This document shows, piece by piece, positions 21,354 through 30,239 of a DNA stretch of 64,000 nt. Source of the DNA: Acrasis kona (Eukaryota; Heterolobosea; Eutetramitea; Acrasida; Acrasidae); contig JAOPGA020000819.1 of NCBI GenBank assembly GCA_026419775.2, positions 55,591 to 119,590 of the forward strand, read 5' to 3'. The notes under the pieces are model-generated. The model had not been told where the DNA came from and did not search any database. It saw only the letters and a list, made by a program, of their open reading frames with translations. The position numbers were made by a program, and so were the translations under genes. The first letter of the stretch is position 1. Each line of letters starts with the position of its first letter.

Positions 21354-24042
21354 TTAAAAACTAAGCTCATCTGAAGAATATTCCTCCTGATCTTCATCTA
21401 TGTTCTCTTGTTCACTTTTTTTTTGCATCATTTCTTTGATATTTTTCCTTCTTTTATCTCTTTCTTCTATATCATTCAGACTAGGGTCTCTAAGATGAGA
21501 GTCGACAAGCCTTGTCACTGCATCGTACTTGTTTTGATCATGAGCGATGTCTACCTCGCGTGCCTCTTCGACATCTTTTTGAATAAAATTTTTAATGAGA
21601 TTAGCAAGAATTGATGCAGGTTTGTGTTTGTACTCTCCTGAAACACCAGTTTTATGCAAATGGGAGTAGTGAACACGAACTAAATGTTCTGCCAAACATC
21701 TCGATAAAGTGACAGGTACTGCATTACCGATTTGGTGCCATCTATCTTTGAACTCGCCACAAAAAACAAACCAGTCTGGGAAGCCCTGAACTCTGGCAAT
21801 CTCTCTTATGGATAGACACCTATATTGATTTGGATGTAACACGCTATTTTGCATTGGACCAGGTCTACACATTATAGTGGCACATACTCCGGACCAATAT
21901 AGCCTACCTAGGGCTATGCCTCGGTATTTCTTTGTGGTAAATAGTTTTTCGAGTAAATGTAAAGGTAGATCAAGATAATTAGAACCAGGTATATTAGGAA
22001 TATTATTCATTCTCTCACGTATAATGGATGCGGTCTTCGGTACATGACCGTCGTGTTGAGATACTTTGTTTAAAAGTACACTATGTAAGTTTTTATCACT
22101 TCTAAATCTCTTTTGGTACAAAGTAGCTGGCTTGCCTCTGTAATACTGTTCGCAGTTTTTACCACCATCGTCAAATTTGGGGAGATCGCTTAAAATGTCC
22201 CTCAAATTGACCTGAGGTAGTGGACCGCTGTCTAGTTTCGACGGCACCTTTGTTAAATAGTCCTTCATGTTCAGACGCACTCCGTCATGTATTTTACGAC
22301 TTGCATGAGTGTGAGGTGGGTAGTTGGGTAATGGAAGTTTCTTCAGTTTGTTCACAGCCCACACAAACAATCTAGATCTAGATTGAGGGACTCCGTAGTG
22401 AGTAGCCATAAGAACTGATGCTTGCGTCACATAGTCTTGATCATGTAAAAAGGATCTAATTTCATTCAAAACAGCATTATTATTGTTAGAGCTAATCATT
22501 CCAGTCACATTCTCTATCAAGACATATTTGGGTCTTAACAGCTTGGCAAACTCTAAAAAGTATAAAACTAGTTCATTTTTCTCTTCTGAAAGAACGGATT
22601 CTGTCTGTCGGGTGATGTTAGCAGTACTAAAAGATTGGCAAGGAGGACCTCCAATGAGAATATCAACACAACCAGGATAAGGTAAATCAATGATATTATT
22701 AACATAAAAAAAAACTTTAGACCAGTCTCTAATATTACTGGGTGACACGATATAATTTATTAGAGTAAAAGAGTTTTTATGATGAATCTCATAAGTTGAT
22801 CCATTCTTGACAATATTTACAATAAAATCGTTTTTCGAATCATGTGGCCCATCATCCGGAACATAATTCTTATACTTTTCCTGTAGCATCTTCATGTCTT
22901 TATATAATTGTAGTTTGAGCCTGAGTTTTTCTAATACCTTCTTCACATCATCAGTGTGTACTACAGTTTCGCTCATATTTTTTTTAAATGTTTGCGACGC
23001 AGTGGAATCAACCTCAATGCAATGTGTCACGTTACACCCTGCCATCTTAAATCCCAAGCTCAATCCACCACACCCCGCAAATACATCCATCACTCTTAAT
23101 GCAGGATATGATTGGAATTGATCGTTTAGAAATTCAGATGTGCGCATTCTGCGGTCAAGGCATGACTTTAGCCAACATGAGGGAGCAGGATAAAGTTGTT
23201 TGGTGTGGTGACTGTAACCATGAGTACAATAGAAAACGTCGTGTTTAAAGTGAAAAGATTCAAAATCAGACGCTCTTCTTAAAAACAGCACTTCACATCT
23301 CCCTTCACAAAAATCAAGAAGGTTTTCTTCTTCAGAATTTTTGTCATTACAAAAAAACAATTCATGATGGTCGTACGTAAGTAAATTACGATCCGCTCCA
23401 TCGAGATGTGCAACCAAGTCAGCGGGTCGCCAGAAAAAAAAACCGCGGACATATTTTTTATTGTTTTTTTGAAAAAGTTTTGTAATTTTGATGATCCAAT
23501 AAGCGTCTCTTAGTTTAGGGTCCTCATCTGATGGCAGCAGGTATATAAAGTCACCAATATTAATTGTTTGATTGTTTCTTTGAAATGAGCTGTAGTGATC
23601 AATACCGTTAGAAGAGTCGATGGGTTTTTCAACCCAACAAAAATTGACGGGTTCGACGTGCAATGATGAATCATGATGCTTCTTTGGTTTTCTTTTGACG
23701 GACTCTGTCTCTATATTTTCCACAGTCTCCTTCTCGGTATTTGTTTTATTTGTCACTTTTTCTTTGAGATCCGTCTTCTCTGGTGAGGCACTGTTATTTG
23801 TTGAATGTTGAGAAATTTTTCTCCGTTTTGGATATCGTCCTTCGTTGCTCTGATTATTAATTAGTCGCACCGAGCCGCCGACAAACCTCTAGTATGCGTC
23901 CATAGTGTTCAAGATCGAAAGAGTTAGCGAGATGGTCATCACAAGGAATAACTTCAAAACCGTCCGCAGTGTTTGTCCAACCGAGCGACTCCTCTATATC
24001 TTCGTACGTGTGTGTTCTTTTAGGCTGGGAATCACCTATCAT
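21354..24042 (-). CDS. DNMT1-like cytosine-C5 DNA methyltransferase with BAH domain
   Basis: Methylates cytosine C5 in DNA. Exons are 24042-23887 and 23849-21354 (37-nt phase-0 intron with weak donor GTTTGT), 883 aa. Order: short N-terminus, basic linker (YPKRRKIS, KRKPKKHH), BAH domain about residues 150-270 (INIGDFIYLLPSDEDP, YWIIKITKLFQ), then the catalytic domain from about 300. Motif I is VMDVFAGCGGLSLGFKMAG, IV is GGPPCQSFS with the catalytic Cys, VI is ENVTGM, VIII is QSRSRLFVWA, and X is GNAVPVTLSRCLAEHL. Target-recognition residues lie between. A highly charged tail follows. RFTS and CXXC modules of animal DNMT1 are absent and there is only one BAH. The catalytic residues look intact, so an active enzyme is expected. 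Confidence 0.92.
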
Positions 24043-24172
24043 ATTATGAAGTCATAGACTTATTTCTAGTTGCCTATTTTCTTGTGCGTTCACTCGTGCT
24101 TGCCAGAGGTTGACGAAACAGTTTGTCGCGAAGCAATCTCAATAACTGATCTGTCATTCTCGAACATCCAAC

Positions 24173-24183
24173 AAAAATTAAAA
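24173..24183 (-). terminator. RNA polymerase III terminator of tRNA-Lys
   Basis: Read on the minus strand, the tRNA is followed after three bases by TTTT and then a second run, TTTTT, giving a standard Pol III stop. Confidence 0.75.
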
Positions 24184-24186
24184 GAC

Positions 24187-24271
24187 CGCCCACCGAGGGG
24201 CTCGAACCCTCGACCACAAGATTAAGAGTCTTGCGCTCTACCGAATACTCAAAAATCTGAGCTAGACGGGC
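24187..24271 (-). tRNA. tRNA-Lys(CTT) with 12-nt D-loop insertion
   Basis: On the minus strand the gene starts GCCCGTCTAGCTC and ends CCCCTCGGTGGGC plus discriminator G. The acceptor stem has 7 pairs (including G5-T68 and T6-G67). The anticodon arm reads GCAAGACTCTTAATCTTG with loop CTCTTAA and anticodon CTT. The T arm and B box (GGTTCGAGCCC) are canonical. Apart from one segment the sequence closely follows eukaryotic tRNA-Lys(CUU). That segment is ATTTTTGAGTAT (24245-24256), inserted in the D-loop between AG and TCGGTAGAGC. It breaks the spacing of the A box. No intron is present at the usual 37/38 position. CCA is not encoded. Confidence 0.9.
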
Positions 24272-24330
24272 GTTGGTTTCTTAAAAGTTTTTATTATACT
24301 AAACATCTTTAATTAGAAGTGATGGTGCAT

Positions 24331-24863
24331 TTATGAATGACAAACACAAATAACGTAATTTTGCATGGCTTTGATAATGCTTCTATTTTCTCCCTCTAAA
24401 TGTAGAGTCTTCGCCAATTCATCGTTGATCTTTGTATTAGACTTATCAAGACGTATTAGCATTTTATTGACACATTTAATAAATTTCTCGATCTTATCTC
24501 CACTTGTCCAGTATATACCAATCTTGCTCTCACATCTATTGCAATCATTTCCAATTGAGTGTTGACTAAATCCTAGAATCTGAAACAAAACGAGGATTCC
24601 CGAAGGAATCGTTAACAAGAAAACTTCCTTCGGGCACGTCAGTGTACATCAGTTCTACTTCAGAATGACCACATGATCCAGAAAAGGTTGACTCGGGTGG
24701 AACGATTTTAGGCAAGATGCTTGTATCCACATGCCAGATTTGACTTAAACTCGGGGTCACAGCCTTGTCGATAATATTCATTTTTTACTTTTTCATCCCA
24801 TTGCAAAGTATTAATGCGTAATTGAGTGGGGTCTGCCGTAGTTGAACACATCGCCGTGGTCAT
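24331..24863 (-). CDS. Small hypothetical gene, exon structure unresolved
   Basis: Coding-like frames run from about 24863 (ATG of MTTAMCSTTADPTQL) to a stop at 24331. The last junction is well supported: 24617 joins 24579 through a 37-nt intron and gives DVPEGSFLILGFSQHSIGN. The C-terminal half has four Cys (NDCNRCESK, FIKCVN) and ends YVICVCHS. The upstream part changes frame at an A5 run near 24789-24793. A 45-nt intron (24788-24744) would fit if one A were extra. A 3' splice-like CTTGCAG precedes 24893, so an additional upstream exon is possible. I recognise no family. The alternative start at 24781 gives a 137-aa protein. Confidence 0.4.
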
Positions 24864-25130
24864 CTTGTGAATAGCTTGTCCCTTCAGCCACTGCAAGCAA
24901 GAAACTTAGTAAACCTATAGATTAATTGTGGTTCATCAATTGGATTACTTTGAGAAAGAGAATTTAATAATACTGCTTATGTTTTCGGGCAGCCTCACGC
25001 TACCAATGTGCGAAGAGAATACTTGATGAAGTTCGCCTTTAGTGAAACAAACGAATATTTTAATTGTGGACGAATTGTAATTGTTGAATCTTGAATTTAA
25101 TGCAAACGAAATGCTAGCTACATGTTGGAA

Positions 25131-25574
25131 TTATGGTGGAGAATTTAAAGTGGGTTGCTTTTCTTTTCTTTTTGGTTTTTTACCGGTAACATCTGCTTTG
25201 TGATTCTTCCATATGCCGCCATCTAATAAAGTGACTAAAGAATTAAAAATCGCGCTATTACATTTGTAGAATTCTTTGTCAGATGCCCCATCCACCACTC
25301 CACCACTTACCTCGTTCCAACACTTTGTACATGTCATGTGCCAAGTTTCACTCTCATCTATCTGACACCTGATCAATACATCACAACTAGTACCGCATAA
25401 GGTGCAAGGTTTTCTACCTGCTTCTATAGCTGAATCTTCATAATTACGTGCTGCTCTTTTGTTCTGCTTTATATCTTTTTTATGTGCTTTTCGTTCAAGT
25501 TTCTTCTTCTCTTTTTCTGTCAAAGTATTTGAGACTTCAGTTTCTATGATACCGGGTGTTTGTTGTGTTTCCAT
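25131..25574 (-). CDS. Conserved Cys-rich (zinc-ribbon-like) protein
   Basis: I use the ATG at 25574 (METQQTPGIIETEV), giving 147 aa; upstream in-frame sequence to 25685 is hydrophobic and less likely coding. A Lys/Glu coiled region (TEKEKKKLERKAHKKDIKQNKRAARNYE, in two parts) leads to CTLCGTSCDVLIRCQIDE and TWHMTCTKCWNEVSGG, supplying several Cys-x2-Cys pairs suitable for one or two zinc ions. The region ending in GGIWKNHKA recalls small plant and algal proteins of unknown function with the same W-x-C-x2-CW..VSGGVVDG layout. The tail is basic. Function unknown. Confidence 0.75.
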   Translation of the reverse strand: METQQTPGIIETEVSNTLTEKEKKKLERKAHKKDIKQNKRAARNYEDSAIEAGRKPCTLCGTSCDVLIRCQIDESETWHMTCTKCWNEVSGGVVDGASDKEFYKCNSAIFNSLVTLLDGGIWKNHKADVTGKKPKRKEKQPTLNSPP

Positions 25575-26259
25575 TCTAATAATAACTGATTGCTTTATTA
25601 CAAAAAGTGTAGACAAGCCTAACGTAAAGCAAACAACAGAAGGAATATTACAAAGATGATAAGACTTGTTGTCTTTACGCATCATGCACTGTAAACAACA
25701 TCAAACCAAATATTTTCGGATGGAAGACCGACGACGGCACCACAAAAATCTTACGCTAGCACTGTATAGCTGATCGATTGAACATCAACAAACATGCCCC
25801 AAGTTGCATTAACCTACACAACGAAAATGTGGAGCTTTGGATCTTTTAAACATAAACATCATATCCCTTAAAGGCCCTCAAAATTCATCCGAACCTTTTT
25901 AGACGACAAAAATACAATTGAGTGTATACATTCATATGAAAAGACTATTAGATAAGAAGGACCAGTTACAAGATGCAACGATATTATTCATATGTATGGA
26001 AGTACAAAAATTTTGATGTTGGTGGGTTAGACCAACAAAAGACACCCATTTTGAAGGAGAAAACATACCTTGCCACAAGCAAAGAACAAGTACCAAGATA
26101 CAATAAAACTATAATCCTTTTTAATCTAAAACAAGGCCTTTGTTGTAAAGTAGCAAATGGATATTAACACGATTCTAAAAATAATCCCAAATCAAAGTTA
26201 TTAAAAGAATTTGATTGATTTTAGAAAAATGATATTTTTAAAAACATAAACACAACAAT
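25575..26259. other. Divergent intergenic region; no gene seen
   Basis: This 685-bp stretch separates the minus-strand zinc-ribbon-like gene and the plus-strand glutamine-synthetase-like gene, so it should contain both promoters. A 64-codon open frame at 25973-26167 has no recognisable features. No element is convincing. Confidence 0.35.
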
Positions 26260-27291
26260 ATGAACATACAACCAAGGACATTTTGCATCGCTAACTACAT
26301 TTGGATAGACGACGATGGTTTGAAAGGAAAATCAAAGACGCTTGATAAAAGACCAGAGAAACTATCTGATCTCTCAGATTGGTCCTTCGCCTGTGGTCGC
26401 GCGGAGAATAGCGAGCAGATAATCAAGCCGCGAGCAGTATTTAGAGACCCATTCCTTGGTGACCCACATGTTTTGGTGCTTTGCGACCGGTATAACTCAG
26501 ATGGAACACCGCACGAGAAGAACTATAGATTCAAAGCACAAGAAGTATTTGACAGGACTCCAAAAGACCAACATCCTTGGTATGGTTTAGAGCAAGAGTA
26601 TGTTATGGTAGATACTACAACTGGTACAAAACTACCACTTGGCTTTGCTGAGACTGCAGAGAAGACCCCACCACAAGGACCACACTATTGCGGAGTAGGG
26701 GCAGGAAGAGTTTTTGGAAGAGATTTAGCCGACGAGCATTACAAGTATTGCTTAGACGCAGGTGTAAAGTTGTGCGGCATAAATGCTGAATTACTTCATG
26801 GACAATGGGAGTTCCAAGTTGGTATTTGCGAAGGAATTGAGGCCGGAGACCACATGTGGATGGCCAGGTACATTCTTTCAAGACTTGGAGAGAAGTACAA
26901 CATTGCAATCAACTATGATCCCAAACCAGTTGAAGGCGACCAGTGGAGCGCAAGCGGAATGCACTGTAACTTTTCAACACAACCAATGCGCGTTGATGGA
27001 GGCATGTCTCACATCATGACGGCAACCGAGGCACTTAGAGAAAAGCACAAGGAGCACATTATACAATATGGTGATAATAAAGGAAGAATGTTGGGTGAGT
27101 CCGCCGATAATTTTACTCTTGGTATTGGAAATAGAAGTTGTAGTGTTAGGGTCACAGGTGATGTTGCTTCACAAGGAAAAGGATACCTAGAGGATAGAAG
27201 ACCATCATCCAACGCAGATCCATACATTGTTTCAATGATGCTAGCAGATACTGTATGTGTAGAGAAGGAAACACCGAAAGGTTCAGCATAA
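26260..27291 (+). CDS. Glutamine-synthetase-II-like ligase with altered ammonium pocket
   Basis: Single exon, 343 aa, with the eukaryotic GSII fold end to end. All metal ligands are present: the two Glu of YGLEQEYVMVD, the two Glu of INAELLHGQWEFQVG, the His of SGMHCNFST and the Glu of YLEDRRP. Nucleotide-binding blocks (GPHYCGVGAGRVFGRD, IGNRSCSVRV) are also kept. The segment that is normally WNFDGSST reads WSFACGRA, losing the Asp and Ser of the ammonium site. The flap, normally RLTGxHETS, reads RMLGESADN, is about four residues shorter and lacks the catalytic Glu. The protein may ligate glutamate to another amine, as gamma-glutamyl-polyamine ligases do, or may be a pseudoenzyme. AATAAA overlaps the stop. 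Confidence 0.88.
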   Translation: MNIQPRTFCIANYIWIDDDGLKGKSKTLDKRPEKLSDLSDWSFACGRAENSEQIIKPRAVFRDPFLGDPHVLVLCDRYNSDGTPHEKNYRFKAQEVFDRTPKDQHPWYGLEQEYVMVDTTTGTKLPLGFAETAEKTPPQGPHYCGVGAGRVFGRDLADEHYKYCLDAGVKLCGINAELLHGQWEFQVGICEGIEAGDHMWMARYILSRLGEKYNIAINYDPKPVEGDQWSASGMHCNFSTQPMRVDGGMSHIMTATEALREKHKEHIIQYGDNKGRMLGESADNFTLGIGNRSCSVRVTGDVASQGKGYLEDRRPSSNADPYIVSMMLADTVCVEKETPKGSA

Positions 27292-27701
27292 TAAACAATT
27301 TTCAAGATTCATTGTTGCTAAACTCTCTTTCGTCTGTAGTGTTATGGATTGGTTAACATCGGATAGTTATTTGAAGGTATTTTAATCGCGCGTAAATACC
27401 AAGGGTGATTGTGATATTGCATCAATAGCCCTTTTGCTTTTAACTCATTTTTTGCATCCTATTTTGGTTAAAAAGTGAATTACACGAAAAGCAAAAGGGA
27501 TAATACGTCTCTTATTCAGTTCCTGGAGGACTTGAGTCCAGATTTGAAATGCATTCCCGCTATATGGTTTTGTAATTGTAATCGCGATTATTATAAATTA
27601 TTATTGACCATATTAAGATATATGGTAAATTTAACTTTACCTAAATTCGAACAAAATTTTCAATAAATAGCCCATTCAAATAACCTCATCGACACAATAT
27701 T
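27292..27701. other. Intergenic region; no gene seen
   Basis: A 410-bp AT-rich stretch between two same-strand genes. A 63-codon frame at 27475-27666 lacks an ATG start and recognisable content. It presumably holds the promoter of the secreted-protein gene that follows. Confidence 0.35.
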
Positions 27702-28577
27702 ATGAATAAGCTAATCAAGATACTTTCAATAGCAGCTGTTCTAGCCGTAGTAGCTGCTGCAGCATCAAGCGAACCTACTCGAAACTGCTACACTTGCCCT
27801 CCAGGACTTACACATTGGTGGGAACAAGGTAAAACCGAGCCAACGAATGGAGATCCATGCCAATGCACAATACCGGAATCATCATCAGCACCATCATCAG
27901 CACCATCGCCTTCGTCATCACCTTCGTCATCACCTTCGTCAACAGATAGAAACTGCTATACTTGTGAACCAGGATACGTTCACTGGTACGAACAAGGTTT
28001 GAAACAACCAACAAATGGAGATCCATGCCAGTGTCTCAGACCAAATGGATATGGTTGCTACACATGCCCTGCAGGACTTGTTCACTGGTTTGACAATGGA
28101 AAAGATAAACCAGATAATGGAGATCCTTGCAAATGTGAACCTCCTGTATCAAGTTCATCTCCAGTAAGCACTTCAGCACCTAGCTCGAGCAATAGTCCAA
28201 GCAGCACCGGATCGTTGGCTACTAGACAACCATCTGCTACTTCATCTTCACCATCCTCAAGTTCATCGGCCCCAACGCCATCAAACTCTGCTTCATCAGC
28301 TCCAGGCACATCTCCCAACACCTCTTCAGGTACCAGCGCAAACGGTTCCACACCCACCCCAGCTCCTTCGACTGTAGTGACTACAACATCATCTACACCA
28401 ACAACAGCTGCACCAGTTGTTAAAATCACGACAACTGCACCACCAACCACAACATCAGCACCTGCTAATAATGAAGCTGGAGGGAGCAATGCAAGAGAAT
28501 CTAGTTCTGCAGCTCATGCCTTCGTATGTATATCTCTAGTACTTTCTTCGCTTATCGCCTATCTATTTGCGTTTTAA
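27702..28577 (+). CDS. Secreted, probably GPI-anchored protein with three CYTC...PCxC modules
   Basis: 291 aa, no introns. Residues 1-23 form a signal peptide (LIKILSIAAVLAVVAAAASS). Three 28-residue modules follow at about 28-55, 85-112 and 114-141, each with the pattern CYTC-x-G-x3-HW-x4-G-x3-P-x-NGDPC-x-C. The first two are separated by a Ser/Pro stalk. A long Ser/Thr/Pro-rich mucin-like region (about 145-265) leads to a small-residue cleavage zone and a hydrophobic tail (AFVCISLVLSSLIAYLFAF), typical of GPI attachment. The modules carry four Cys plus invariant His-Trp and Asn-Gly-Asp-Pro, and I do not recognise them from a named domain. A cell-surface or wall-associated role is inferred only from the layout. 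Confidence 0.85.
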   Translation: MNKLIKILSIAAVLAVVAAAASSEPTRNCYTCPPGLTHWWEQGKTEPTNGDPCQCTIPESSSAPSSAPSPSSSPSSSPSSTDRNCYTCEPGYVHWYEQGLKQPTNGDPCQCLRPNGYGCYTCPAGLVHWFDNGKDKPDNGDPCKCEPPVSSSSPVSTSAPSSSNSPSSTGSLATRQPSATSSSPSSSSSAPTPSNSASSAPGTSPNTSSGTSANGSTPTPAPSTVVTTTSSTPTTAAPVVKITTTAPPTTTSAPANNEAGGSNARESSSAAHAFVCISLVLSSLIAYLFAF

Positions 28578-28702
28578 AATAATAACATAATAAAACAATT
28601 AAACAGAATTTGAATCATTTAATATTAAGTTTAATTTGTATTGTGATTTCATTATTGTTAAGCTCAACATATAGGTCATGTGTCAGCGACATTTGGTTGA
28701 CT

Positions 28703-30166
28703 ATGGACGTTCCCGCGTCCAAAATTAAAAATATGAACGGCTATGACAGTGATTCTGACTCAATATGCTCAAGGTCTAGCTATTCGTCTATTTCGTCAAC
28801 ATTAGGTGATATGAAGTTACGAGCAGATAGAATACATAACAAAGCAGTGATGATGAGCTTAAAAAACGGTCGCCCAAGTGCAATCAATACTTCAGTAAAT
28901 ACTAGTATGAGTTCCATTAAGAGCAATATAGATGAGATGGATGATATTTCAGTATCAGTTGCATTATCGAACTATTTGAATAGATACAAGCCAAAAACGA
29001 GTTATGAGGAAAATCAATCATCGGACTCGGGTAGTGAATCTAATGTATCTAGTTCTGCTAATAGTTCGATTGATTCCCTTATTGAAGACATCTATGATAA
29101 CGATACTCCTTCAAACATTGACATACCTCCCAATCCAAAGCAAGTAAAATCATTAAATAGTACGACACAAAAATTAAATGAAGTACGTGAGGAGGTTAAT
29201 AGCGTGATAAACAGGTTAGATAACCCATTAAAATCTATACCAACATACCGTCTCCAAGCCTTGGATAAAGTTCAAAAAAGCATTACACCGATAAGATCTC
29301 CATTGGAGTCAAATTCAACCCAATTGAATCTCAATACATCATCCTTCTCCGCTATTTCAGAAAAATCTATACAACCTACGACTGCGAAAATTGATTATCA
29401 CAGAGCAGAAGTGGCCCATTTTAGAAAAGTCATGGAGCAGAGAAGGACGGAGGATCAATATAAAAATACACGCCATAACAGTAGCTCAGATAGTGACGAT
29501 ACAGATCCATCTATCCAATCCGACTTTGACGAAATCGACCAACCACCAACAATCCAAAAAATAATTTCAAATAATAGATTTGTTCATACATTAAAAGCAA
29601 AGCCTAGCATCAGACAGCCGAGCCCTAAAATGATGCATCTAGAAAAAGACCATATCGAATGGGCCCAACATGTAAAGAATAGAATGAAAACTCCTCCGCT
29701 TGATAACGTGATCTCTCAGCTTCCAATTTTAGCCAATAACTTTAGCAAAAATAATTTCAACGATCAAATGGAAACGACAAAACAAAATACATCTGGAAGT
29801 CTTCTTTCAAAATCTACTTTAAGCTTGGAAACAAAAGATCCAAGCAAATTCAATGGGTGTATATCTTTTAACATAACGGGAGAAGCTACACATAAGATTG
29901 AAAAAATAGAACTCGTTCTTCATCCAAAAGAACAGCCTGGTAGTAAACTCACAGCTGTAGAAAAACAACCCACTATTTATGACGACGAAATTTCGAAAAT
30001 AAAAACAAGTCTACTAAACGAAATGAATGAAATGAGTAATATCATTTCAGAGAGACATTCAAGCACAATGAGTATAAGGCAGGATGATATAAAACGTGAA
30101 AGTTTAAGACAGGAAGATACTGTACAGCTACTAAATAGAATGAAGCAGTTACTCGGAAACTGTTGA
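28703..30166 (+). CDS. Disordered Ser/Asn-rich hypothetical protein
   Basis: Open frame of 487 aa from the ATG at 28703 (MDVPASKIKNMNGYDSDSDS); an upstream in-frame hydrophobic stretch back to 28610 has no ATG of its own in good context. Most of the protein is low complexity: acidic Ser tracts (DSDSDSICSRSSYSSISS, SSDSGSESNVSSSANSS), an Asp/Ser stretch near 29490, and several short predicted helices. The C-terminal 80 residues look like a coiled coil (DEISKIKTSLLNEMNEMSN... LLNRMKQLLGNC). No known domain is recognised. It may be a scaffold or cytoskeletal protein; that is only a guess from composition. Confidence 0.7.
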   Translation: MDVPASKIKNMNGYDSDSDSICSRSSYSSISSTLGDMKLRADRIHNKAVMMSLKNGRPSAINTSVNTSMSSIKSNIDEMDDISVSVALSNYLNRYKPKTSYEENQSSDSGSESNVSSSANSSIDSLIEDIYDNDTPSNIDIPPNPKQVKSLNSTTQKLNEVREEVNSVINRLDNPLKSIPTYRLQALDKVQKSITPIRSPLESNSTQLNLNTSSFSAISEKSIQPTTAKIDYHRAEVAHFRKVMEQRRTEDQYKNTRHNSSSDSDDTDPSIQSDFDEIDQPPTIQKIISNNRFVHTLKAKPSIRQPSPKMMHLEKDHIEWAQHVKNRMKTPPLDNVISQLPILANNFSKNNFNDQMETTKQNTSGSLLSKSTLSLETKDPSKFNGCISFNITGEATHKIEKIELVLHPKEQPGSKLTAVEKQPTIYDDEISKIKTSLLNEMNEMSNIISERHSSTMSIRQDDIKRESLRQEDTVQLLNRMKQLLGNC

Positions 30167-30239
30167 CAGTGATTTTGAGACACCCTCAATAAAAATTACA
30201 AATGTAAAAACTTTTATTACATTAAAACATGATAACATA

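Noticed and set aside
25973-26167. 64-codon plus ORF in the GS-like upstream region
   Set aside because: No conserved features; likely chance.
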